The notes under the pieces were generated by a model, which saw nothing but the letters and a program-made list of their open reading frames with translations, did no database searches and was not told the DNA's origin. From an uncultured Chloroflexota bacterium (lineage in GTDB: Bacteria; Chloroflexota; Dehalococcoidia; Lucifugimonadales; CAJWER01), in contig CAJWER010000101.1 in assembly GCA_913030785.1 (NCBI GenBank), positions 1-9,416 of the forward strand: 9,416 bases of DNA, in the 5' to 3' direction. A program made the position numbers and the translations under genes. Positions within the stretch are counted from its first letter, which is position 1, and each line of letters begins with the position of its first letter. Below are positions 1 through 6,336 of the stretch, piece by piece.

Positions 1-1
1 G

Positions 2-583
2 ATCCTGACCGAGATGATTACCGGGGGGATCATCGGCGAGGATGGCGTGTTCGCCCACGACTGGAAGGCACGCATCAACCACCCCGCGAGCCAGCAGGTG
101 TTCCAGAACCGCGGCGGCACTCTCCCGAGGACGCCCCCGGACGTGCTGGCGAGGGATGTCGGGCCGGGGAAAGTGTATCCAGGCAAGGACTGGGAGGTCA
201 CGGCGGCCCCTGCCGACCACGTGCAGCCACACCTAGACTCGTTGGCCTATCGTTTCGATAGCCCCGAGGGCAGCGTCGTATTCACCGGTGATACAGCACC
301 CTGCCAGACGGTGGTGGACCTCGCAAAGGACGCCGACGTGATGGTGTGCATGTGCTGGGACGAAGAAGATTCGATGCAGGCCAGCAACGAGAGCGTAGGC
401 GTCACCGGCACCCACGGCGCAGCAAAGATGGCCCAGGAGGCCGGGGTCAAGAAGCTGGTCCTGGTCCACGTGGGACCGAACCTCGCAGGCCACGGTCCAA
501 TGGAGAAGGGCATCGGCGACGTCAAGCGCTTGTACGACGGCGAGATTGTCTTCTCAGACGAGCTGATGACGGTGGACGTATAG
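2..583 (+). CDS. MBL-fold metallo-hydrolase, RNase Z/arylsulfatase-like (5' partial)
   Basis: C-terminal part (at least 193 residues) of a metallo-beta-lactamase-fold hydrolase. The frame is open from base 2 with no stop before the first ATG at 14, so the true start and the usual N-terminal HxHxDH metal motif lie outside the window. Seen, numbering from the ATG at 14: ADHVQPHLDSLAYRF at 67-81, which matches the His ligand region of RNase Z-like enzymes; FTGDT at 90-94 with the bridging Asp; GTHGAA at 132-137; LVHVGP at 150-155, which supplies the late His ligand. Family members hydrolyse phosphodiesters, sulfate esters or related bonds using two metal ions, usually zinc. The substrate cannot be read from the sequence. 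The segment after TGDT reads VCMCWDEED, a Cys/acidic stretch where many relatives have a short DxLxHE-type motif, so this is a subfamily and not canonical tRNA 3' processing RNase Z. The stop is TAG. The next gene converges from the other strand, so this gene ends its transcription unit. Confidence 0.85.
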   Translation: MLTEMITGGIIGEDGVFAHDWKARINHPASQQVFQNRGGTLPRTPPDVLARDVGPGKVYPGKDWEVTAAPADHVQPHLDSLAYRFDSPEGSVVFTGDTAPCQTVVDLAKDADVMVCMCWDEEDSMQASNESVGVTGTHGAAKMAQEAGVKKLVLVHVGPNLAGHGPMEKGIGDVKRLYDGEIVFSDELMTVDV

Positions 584-760
584 GCCGCTGCGCGCGCTGG
601 GTGGGGCGGGGCATGGCATCCCTGTTGGCACATTCAGCTTTCCAGGAATTCAAAAGAATGTCTTGAAAGGCGCCACTTGGGTGATGCTGAAATGATCCTG
701 GCTTTGTCACACCGGAATGGATGCTAGGGTTAGACCCAGCCATCAGAACCTAAAACCCCT

Positions 761-1771
761 CTAGTTAATCCTGATGCGCGGGTCTATGAGGCCCAGGAAT
801 ATGTCGGATATCAGCGTCCCGATCACGGTGAGGGTGCCGAGCATCATCACTATCGCCGCAGACACGAACAGGTCCTCGGCCAGCAGCGCCCGTAGCAGTA
901 GCGGGCCCTCCGTCGGGAGGCCGAGCACCACGGAGACGATGATGCTCCCCGACATCAGTACCGGCAGCAGGTAGCCTAGCGTGCTCACCAGAGGGTTCAG
1001 GGCCAGCCGCACCGGGTATTTCAGGATTAATTTCCACTCAGGCAGCCCCTTGGCCCTGGCAGTGACCACGTAGGGCTTGTTCAGCTCGTCGAGGAGGTTG
1101 GACCGCATCACACGGATGAGGGCCGCCGTGCCGGCGGTGCCGACCACGAATGCCGCTATCCAAAGGTGCGAAGCCAGATCGACCACACGCCCGAAGCTCC
1201 AAGGCGCCTCGATATACTCCGGAGAAAACAGGCCGCCGATGGTGTGGTCTGGGAAGTAAGCGAAAGTGATCCAGAGCAGCCACAGGGCCAGCAGGAAATC
1301 GGGCACGGCCAGGCCCATGAATCCTATAAAGGTGACCGTGTAATCCTCAATGCTGTGTTGGCGTACCGCCGAGTAGATGCCGATGGGGATTGATAAACCC
1401 CAGGCAAACAGCGCCGTCGTACCCGCCAGGATGATCGTCATCAAGAGCCGCTCGCTGACGATTTCGTAGACGGGTTTTTGGAATTCGAGGGATCTACCGA
1501 AGTCGCCCTGGACAACGCTCCACATCCACTTTAAGTACCGCACTATCATGGGCTTGTCCAGCCCGTACTGCGCCCGCAGCGCCCGCCCAAGCGACTCTTC
1601 CATGACGACACTGCCGCCGCTGCCGGGCCCGCCTCCACCCTCCAGCAGTTGCTGAACGTAGGTGTCGACGAAGTCCCCCGGCGGTAGCTGGATCACGACG
1701 AAGGAGATAATCGTCAGCGCCCAGATGGTGATCAGGGCAAGGAACACGCGTCGAATTATGAAGGTCAGCAT
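761..1771 (-). CDS. ABC transporter permease, DppB/OppB family (peptide/nickel type)
   Basis: Complete 336-residue inner-membrane permease of the binding-protein-dependent transport family (BPD_transp_1). Visible order: TM1 at about 6-28, starting RRVFLALITIWALTIISFVV; PPGDF at 30-34; a periplasmic segment with an unusual Gly/Ser-rich stretch (44-53); the conserved LRAQYGLDKP (65-74) and GDFGRSL (89-95); further hydrophobic helices near 108-133, 146-172, 202-218, 262-284 and 304-328. The cytoplasmic EAA loop that docks the ATPase is at about 226-262 (ELNKPYVVTARAKGLPEWK). The C-terminus LIDPRIR is typical of DppB. ATG 1771 is chosen because GAGGA at 1786-1782 precedes it by 10 nt. The family transports di- and oligopeptides, nickel or other small solutes, and the substrate is not determinable here. 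No DppC, ATPase or solute-binding protein adjoins it: the upstream neighbour mfd is divergent and the downstream neighbour convergent, so it looks monocistronic. Confidence 0.93.
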   Translation of the reverse strand: MLTFIIRRVFLALITIWALTIISFVVIQLPPGDFVDTYVQQLLEGGGGPGSGGSVVMEESLGRALRAQYGLDKPMIVRYLKWMWSVVQGDFGRSLEFQKPVYEIVSERLLMTIILAGTTALFAWGLSIPIGIYSAVRQHSIEDYTVTFIGFMGLAVPDFLLALWLLWITFAYFPDHTIGGLFSPEYIEAPWSFGRVVDLASHLWIAAFVVGTAGTAALIRVMRSNLLDELNKPYVVTARAKGLPEWKLILKYPVRLALNPLVSTLGYLLPVLMSGSIIVSVVLGLPTEGPLLLRALLAEDLFVSAAIVMMLGTLTVIGTLISDIFLGLIDPRIRIN

Positions 1772-1806
1772 AACGGGTCAATCCTCAGAAAGCCGTCGAT
1801 CCCCAT
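1765..1806 (-). CDS. Possible 13-codon leader ORF overlapping permease start
   Basis: On the minus strand an ATG at 1806 opens a 13-residue ORF (MGIDGFLRIDPLC) ending at TGA 1767-1765, which overlaps the permease start in an ATGCTGA arrangement. GAGG lies 10 nt before its ATG. This would allow translational coupling to the permease. It is short enough to arise by chance and has no recognised family, so it is a suggestion only. Confidence 0.2.
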   Translation of the reverse strand: MGIDGFLRIDPLC

Positions 1807-1827
1807 TGGGTTGCGGCCTCGGCTTCC
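1788..1827 (-). other. Possible leader hairpin in permease 5' UTR
   Basis: CGGCTTCC at 1820-1827 pairs with GAAAGCCG at 1788-1795 (8 bp including one G-U pair in the minus-strand RNA) around a 24-nt loop. The 3' arm ends 1 nt before the GAGGA ribosome-binding site of the permease, and the loop contains the ATG of the possible leader ORF. Stability was not computed. Confidence 0.25.
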
Positions 1828-1896
1828 GGAACCCCTGCAAACCACCGTCCGTCCGCCAGATTCTCCCGCCCTGGGCCGGTCTCGACGATGGGCGAG

Positions 1897-1925
1897 AGTC
1901 TAGCACCACAACCCGTGACCGTCAA
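1897..1925 (-). promoter_or_regulatory. Sigma70-type promoter for the DppB-like permease
   Basis: Reading the minus strand, TTGACG (complement of 1920-1925, 5 of 6 consensus) is followed after exactly 17 bp by TAGACT (complement of 1897-1902, 4 of 6, fits TANNNT). Transcription would start near 1890, leaving a leader of about 118 nt before the permease ATG at 1771. This is the best -35/-10 match I found in the divergent intergenic region. Confidence 0.6.
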
Positions 1926-1943
1926 TTTGCCTGGGATTCGCCA

Positions 1944-1973
1944 GATCTCGATCCAGGGGCTCCGTGATAGAAT
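1944..1973 (+). promoter_or_regulatory. Extended -10 promoter for mfd
   Basis: TGaTAGAAT at 1965-1973 is a TG-extended -10 element with hexamer TAGAAT, one base from consensus. The -35 region around 1944-1951 is poor, as is common for extended -10 promoters. The start is predicted near 1980-1981, immediately before the hairpin at 1982-2008 and about 58 nt before the mfd ATG. Confidence 0.55.
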
Positions 1974-1981
1974 GAGGCGCA

Positions 1982-2008
1982 GGCTAGTCCGTCGTTGGAG
2001 GACTAGCC
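1982..2008 (+). repeat. Perfect 9-bp inverted repeat at the predicted mfd transcript 5' end
   Basis: GGCTAGTCC (1982-1990) and GGACTAGCC (2000-2008) form a perfect stem around a 9-nt loop. It begins one or two bases after the predicted transcription start and ends 17 nt before the GGAG ribosome-binding site, so it would cap the 5' end of the mRNA. The same stem core recurs at 8365-8395. No U-tract follows, so it does not look like a terminator. It could be a stabilising 5' stem-loop or a protein operator. Confidence 0.5.
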
Positions 2009-2025
2009 CTTTAGCTTTGGAATTT

Positions 2026-2029
2026 GGAG
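2026..2029 (+). promoter_or_regulatory. Ribosome-binding site that fixes the mfd start
   Basis: GGAG at 2026-2029 sits 9 nt before ATG 2039. The frame can also be opened at TTG 2024, five codons earlier, but that start would place this GGAG inside the coding sequence and has no good site of its own. I therefore prefer ATG 2039. Confidence 0.65.
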
Positions 2030-2038
2030 AACCCAGCG

Positions 2039-5000
2039 ATGAACCTTGGTGTACTTGGCCCCCTCCTGGGGGCCTCCCCTGAGTTCCAGCGGCTGGCGAA
2101 ATCGCTGCAGAAGGAGCACGCCGCAGTCAGGGCACAGGTCATCTCTGACGCGACTCCATTCCTTCTGGCCACACTATGGCGTGACTTCGGACGCCCAGTT
2201 CTGATCGTGACTCCCGGCGCAGAAGACGCTCGTCGCCTGTATGACCAGGTCCTTCTCTGGACAGGCGACGATCCGCAAGTACTTCATTTCACCGAGTCCG
2301 AGACTCTGCCCTTCGAGCGACTCGTAGCGGACATGGACACGGCCCGTCAGCGCATTCGTGTGCTCTCTGCGTTGTCGTCAGGCGAAGCCACAGCACCGCT
2401 CGTCATCGCTTCGGTGGCGGCTACGGCGCAGAAGACCATCGACAGGGTCGCCTTTGAAAGCAGCACTCACACGCTGTCGCGGGGCCAGACCGTCGACCCG
2501 GACTCGGTGGTGGATCAGTGGCGTCGGATGGGCTACCGGGTCGAGCCAACGGTAGATGTGCCCGGACTGGTCAGCCGCCGCGGCGGGATAATTGATATCT
2601 ATCCACTGGGCGCTGACGCCCCGGCCCGAATAGAGCTGTGGGGCGACGAAATCGACAGCATCCGGCTATTCGATCCAGAGACCCAGCGATCCACTGAGCT
2701 CGTCGATTCCGTCGCGATCATTCCCGCCCAGGAAACGCTGCCAGGTCTCACTGATCGCGATGATTTCGATCGGATCCTGGGCAGCCTCAACCTATCCAAT
2801 TGCATCGAGGCCGCCCGCACCCGTATTCGGGAGGAGTTGGACCTGCTTCTCGACGGACTTGAGGTCGATGACCTGGAGTTCTATGCAGGTCTGTTCAATA
2901 GAGGATCACTCTACGATTACCTCCCTGATAACGCGCTGAGCATAGTTCTGCGACCCACTGACATTGCCGAGGCCGCGTGGGAGATCGATGAGCGGACCAA
3001 TGAGCTTCGCCGTGTCAAAGAAGGCCGCGGCGAGTTGCCCGCTGGCTTCCCGTCTTCCCACTTCCTCTCAGCCGAATCGGACACGAAGGCCAGCAGAATC
3101 AGGCGTCGTCTGCAAATTACCACTTGGGGCGCCGAGGAACTGACCCGAGATGAGACCCACGTGCTCCCTCTCGGGTCCGCACCGGCCTTTCTCGGTAGGC
3201 TGGAGCGTTTCGTGGAGGAGGCGCAAGACCTTGCGGACAGCGGTCACCGCGTCGTGGCAGTCTCCTCGGTGCCCAAGAGGCTTGGGGAGATACTGGCTGA
3301 ACATGGCGTCTCGGTGAACCAGGAGACGTCTCTAGACGGACCGCCTGCGCCCGGCTCCATTACCCTGCTCCAGTCCACCGGCGCCGGGCTGACCGACGGA
3401 TGCGTTCTGACCGTGAACGCAGAGAAACTGGTCGTGTTCAGCGACGCTGAGATATTTGGCATCGCTAAGCAGAGACGAACGGTGCGTCGGAGGGCCGCCA
3501 AGCGCGGCGCGATCCTGTCGCAGCTAAGCCCCGGCGACTTCGTAGTACACGTTGAACATGGCATAGCGCGCTTTACTGGCACCGGCCGGAATCCCAGGGA
3601 CGAGGGAGAGGGCGAATATCTGATCCTCGAGTACGCCGCCGGAGACCAGCTCTACGTGCCGATGGACCACATAGAGAGGGTCACACCCTACGTCGCTCCG
3701 ATGGATCGTCCACCCAACCTGACCCGCCTCGGGTCGCAGGAGTGGAGCCGTACCAAGCGGCGAGTAGAAGATTCGACCCACGAGATGGCAGCCGAACTGC
3801 TGGCCATATATGCATCGCGTGAGTTATCGGAAGGCCACGCATTTCCTATCGACACCCCCTGGCAAGCCGAGTTGGAAGACTCCTTCCCATACGAAGAGAC
3901 CCCCGATCAGGTGACCACCGTCGCCGAGGTCAAGGCCGATATGGAAAGCACCAGGCCAATGGACCGCCTGGTGTGTGGCGATGTCGGGTACGGCAAGACC
4001 GAGATCGCCCTGCGGGCAGCCTTCAAGGCGGTCATGGACGGCAAGCAGGTGGCGGTCTTGGTGCCCACGACTGTTCTGGCTCAGCAGCACTTCGCCACAT
4101 TTAAAGAGCGTCTGAAGGCCTACCCCGTAACAATCGATGTCCTGAGCCGCTTCAGGACCGACGCGGAGCAGCGCAGTGTTGTGGAACGTCTGGCTGATGG
4201 CAAAGTGGACATATGCATAGGCACCCACCGCCTCATTCAGAAGGACATCAAGTTCAAGTCCCTCGGTCTGGTGGTCATTGACGAGGAGCAGCGCTTCGGC
4301 GTTGCTCACAAGGAGCGCCTGAAGCAGATGCGCCGCCAGGTGGACATCCTCACCCTAACAGCAACACCGATCCCGCGGACACTTCACCTGTCGCTAGCAG
4401 GCATTCGCGACATGAGCACCATCGAGACGCCGCCCGAGGAGCGGCTGCCCATCAAGACCTACGTTTCGGAGTTCAGCGACGAGCTCGTCCGCGAGGCCAT
4501 TCGCAGGGAAATCGACCGGCAAGGACAGGTGTTTTTCCTACACAACCGTGTCTACAACATCGACTACATGGCCTCCTACATTAAAATGCTAGTCCCGGAG
4601 GCCACGGTTGGGGTGGCCCACGGCCAGATGCCGGAGCACCAGCTTGAGCAGGCCATGGTCGACTTTGCCGAGGGCAAAAATGACGTGCTGGTATGCACCA
4701 CTATCATCGAGTCCGGCCTGGACATTCCCAACGCCAACGCACTCATCGTCAACCGCGCCGACGCATTCGGACTGGCACAGCTCTACCAGCTTCGAGGACG
4801 TATCGGCCGGGGGGCACGACGCGCGTACTCATACCTCCTGATCCCTGCCCAGGCGAGCCTCTCCGAGGTCGCTGAGAAGCGTCTCAAGACCATGCTCGCC
4901 GCAACTGAACTTGGGGCCGGGTTCCAGATCGCGATGAAGGACCTGGAAATCCGCGGGGCAGGCAACCTGCTCGGGTCAGCCCAATCCGGACACATCCACG

Positions 5001-5605
5001 CGGTCGGATTCGACCTCTACACACGGCTCCTGAAGGACGCCGTCGAGTCTCTCCGTGCCCAGGCTGAGACGGGTATTACGACCAACGGCGACATGGAACC
5101 TGATGGAGCGGACCCGCCCAGCGTCACCGCGCCTTCTGAGGCAGTGGGACCGACGGGCATCGACATCGAGATCCCCGCCAGTATCCCCGACGACTACATC
5201 GAGGACCTGGCTACCCGCCTCGAGATATACCGGAAACTTGGCGCGGCCCCAACGAACGACGAGGTGGACTCGATGGAGCGAGAGATTCTCGATCGGTTTG
5301 GCCCGCTGCCGTGGCAGGTGCTGAACCTGCTCTACGTCGCCCGGCTCCGCCTCACCGCCGGCAAGGCAGGTATCGAGGCAATCGTGAGGAATCAGTCGGC
5401 CATCGTGCTGCGGTTCCGCCATGAGGTAGGCGGTGCCCGCGATGTCCTCCAACGCCTGCTCGGCCCATCAGCCAGCGTGGGGCATATGCAAATCCGCCTC
5501 GATACCAACGCGGTCTCCGACGGCTGGGAGGCACCGCTAATGTCCACTATCGAGAAGCTGGCCGAGTTCAAAGAGCGACTTGAGTCGCAGTTGGCGGTGG
5601 GCTAG
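2039..5605 (+). CDS. mfd: Transcription-repair coupling factor Mfd
   Basis: 1188-residue SF2 DNA translocase (E. coli Mfd has 1148). It recognises RNA polymerase stalled at template-strand lesions, pushes it off and recruits UvrA for nucleotide excision repair in the cytoplasm. Visible in order: UvrB-like N-terminal module with ETLPFE at 88-93 and GGIIDIYP at 182-189; CarD/RID-like polymerase-interaction domain at about 493-570 (LSPGDFVVHVEHGIARF, LYVPMDHIERV); helicase domain 1 with Walker A GDVGYGKTE at 647-655, DEEQ box at 748-751 and TATPIPRT at 774-781; helicase domain 2 with LHNRV near 834-838, ESGLDIPNAN near 891-900 and RGRIGR at 919-924; the RecG/Mfd-type translocation motif region RGAGNLLGSAQSG at 972-984; an acidic/Pro-rich linker near 1007-1038; C-terminal regulatory D7 domain near 1041-1150. 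All key motifs are intact. Start ATG 2039 is supported by GGAG 9 nt upstream. It is probably transcribed from the extended -10 promoter at 1965-1973, and the GNAT gene follows after 47 nt. Confidence 0.98.
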   Translation: MNLGVLGPLLGASPEFQRLAKSLQKEHAAVRAQVISDATPFLLATLWRDFGRPVLIVTPGAEDARRLYDQVLLWTGDDPQVLHFTESETLPFERLVADMDTARQRIRVLSALSSGEATAPLVIASVAATAQKTIDRVAFESSTHTLSRGQTVDPDSVVDQWRRMGYRVEPTVDVPGLVSRRGGIIDIYPLGADAPARIELWGDEIDSIRLFDPETQRSTELVDSVAIIPAQETLPGLTDRDDFDRILGSLNLSNCIEAARTRIREELDLLLDGLEVDDLEFYAGLFNRGSLYDYLPDNALSIVLRPTDIAEAAWEIDERTNELRRVKEGRGELPAGFPSSHFLSAESDTKASRIRRRLQITTWGAEELTRDETHVLPLGSAPAFLGRLERFVEEAQDLADSGHRVVAVSSVPKRLGEILAEHGVSVNQETSLDGPPAPGSITLLQSTGAGLTDGCVLTVNAEKLVVFSDAEIFGIAKQRRTVRRRAAKRGAILSQLSPGDFVVHVEHGIARFTGTGRNPRDEGEGEYLILEYAAGDQLYVPMDHIERVTPYVAPMDRPPNLTRLGSQEWSRTKRRVEDSTHEMAAELLAIYASRELSEGHAFPIDTPWQAELEDSFPYEETPDQVTTVAEVKADMESTRPMDRLVCGDVGYGKTEIALRAAFKAVMDGKQVAVLVPTTVLAQQHFATFKERLKAYPVTIDVLSRFRTDAEQRSVVERLADGKVDICIGTHRLIQKDIKFKSLGLVVIDEEQRFGVAHKERLKQMRRQVDILTLTATPIPRTLHLSLAGIRDMSTIETPPEERLPIKTYVSEFSDELVREAIRREIDRQGQVFFLHNRVYNIDYMASYIKMLVPEATVGVAHGQMPEHQLEQAMVDFAEGKNDVLVCTTIIESGLDIPNANALIVNRADAFGLAQLYQLRGRIGRGARRAYSYLLIPAQASLSEVAEKRLKTMLAATELGAGFQIAMKDLEIRGAGNLLGSAQSGHIHAVGFDLYTRLLKDAVESLRAQAETGITTNGDMEPDGADPPSVTAPSEAVGPTGIDIEIPASIPDDYIEDLATRLEIYRKLGAAPTNDEVDSMEREILDRFGPLPWQVLNLLYVARLRLTAGKAGIEAIVRNQSAIVLRFRHEVGGARDVLQRLLGPSASVGHMQIRLDTNAVSDGWEAPLMSTIEKLAEFKERLESQLAVG

Positions 5606-5639
5606 GGTGACAAGTGTAGAGCCGGCAAGCCCTTCTGGT

Positions 5640-5643
5640 GGAG
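5640..5643 (+). promoter_or_regulatory. Ribosome-binding site that fixes the GNAT start
   Basis: GGAG at 5640-5643 lies 9 nt before ATG 5653. The frame also has GTG 5638 five codons earlier, but no Shine-Dalgarno-like sequence precedes that codon and the GGAG would overlap it. ATG 5653 also gives the usual N-terminus of the family (IELRTERLLLRPY). Confidence 0.55.
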
Positions 5644-5652
5644 ACGCTAAGG

Positions 5653-6180
5653 ATGACGGATCGAATCGAGCTAAGAACAGAACGCCTGCTATTGCGGCCG
5701 TACAGTCTGGAAGACGTGGACGATGTCCTCGCCTACTGCAGCGACAAGGAGCTGGCTCAATACGTCCCTGGGCTACCCCAACCGTACACTCGGTCCAATG
5801 CTGAGCGGTATGTTGCCCGCAAGTTGCTCAAGTCGTGGGATTCGAACCCATCGTTCGCTATTGTGCTCGACTCAACCGTAATTGGTGGCATCAACCTGCT
5901 GATCGACAGAAAAAAAGAGACCGGCGAACTTGGCTATGGCATAGCAAGGACTCATTGGAGTAAGGGCTTGACCACCGAGGCCGCGGGGGTGGTGGTCGAC
6001 ATGGCTTTCGACAAGCTTGGCCTAGCGTAGGTGTCCGCTTCAGCAAACTTGCAAAACCCGGCATCCTGGCGCGTAATGGAGAAAATAGGGATGACCCGTG
6101 AGGGAGTGTTGGGGAGCCACCGCAAGGTCTGGGACCGGCGGATCGACGAGGTCTTCTACGGCATCCTCCGTGGGGAGTGA
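5653..6180 (+). pseudogene. GNAT N-acetyltransferase, RimJ/RimL type, interrupted by in-frame TAG
   Basis: The frame encodes a 175-residue-position GNAT (Acetyltransf_3) protein, a normal length for RimJ/RimL-like enzymes that acetylate protein N-termini, amino acids or small amines with acetyl-CoA. Visible: RTERLLLRPYSLEDVDDV at 8-25; the acetyl-CoA-binding region HWSKGLTTEA at 101-110; AFDKLGLA at 118-125. Codon 126 (6028-6030) is TAG. The same frame then continues with no shift into the expected C-terminus: NPASWRVMEKIGMTREG (135-151) and RRIDEVFYGILRGE (162-175), ending at TGA 6178-6180. Thus one base change separates it from an intact gene; AAG (Lys), CAG or GAG would each need a single substitution. 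Termination at the TAG would give a 125-residue protein lacking the conserved NxxSxxxxEKxG region and last strands, probably inactive. TAG is the normal stop of three other genes here, so recoding is unlikely. A sequencing or assembly error is the main alternative. It follows mfd by 47 nt and is probably co-transcribed. Confidence 0.8.
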
Positions 6181-6185
6181 GAGGA

Positions 6186-6312
6186 TTGCGATCGCGGGCT
6201 AGTTATCGATAGAAGGTATATCGCTGGACTCGCCCCACTGTCGTGGGATCCAAGGACGTCGATCACAGCACCCAGTTCGTTTTTTCCTTCCGATGCGTAC
6301 AGCGGGTAATAT
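6186..6312 (+). promoter_or_regulatory. Weak promoter candidates upstream of the SAF oxidoreductase
   Basis: The 156-nt gap 6181-6336 must hold any separate promoter for the oxidoreductase gene. Two weak candidates are seen: TTGCGA (6186-6191), 18 bp, TAGAAG (6210-6215); and TAATAT (6307-6312), with no clear -35, whose start would lie only about 18 nt before the ATG. Neither is convincing. The gap also contains the small palindromes GCGATCGC (6188-6195) and TATCGATA (6204-6211). Confidence 0.2.
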
Positions 6313-6336
6313 GGGCGACAGGGACGAGGTCATATC

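Noticed and set aside
723..740. Small hairpin (GCT-GGG/CCC-AGC with a bulged A) between the convergent genes, as a bidirectional terminator
   Set aside because: The stem is short and bulged and there is no T-tract on either side.
2024..2038. Upstream TTG start for mfd (five extra residues)
   Set aside because: The GGAG at 2026-2029 would lie inside the coding sequence and serves ATG 2039 at a good distance.
3824..4309. 161-codon minus-strand ORF inside mfd
   Set aside because: It mirrors the helicase domain of mfd; no motif or ribosome-binding site supports it.
6028..6030. TAG as a recoded amino-acid codon (for example pyrrolysine)
   Set aside because: TAG ends three other genes in the window, the protein is an ordinary GNAT enzyme, and no recoding element is visible.
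6234..6247. CCCAC-TGTC-GTGGG hairpin downstream of the acetyltransferase, as a terminator
   Set aside because: Only a 5-bp stem, and the T-run at 6280-6285 is more than 30 nt away, so it does not form a normal intrinsic terminator.
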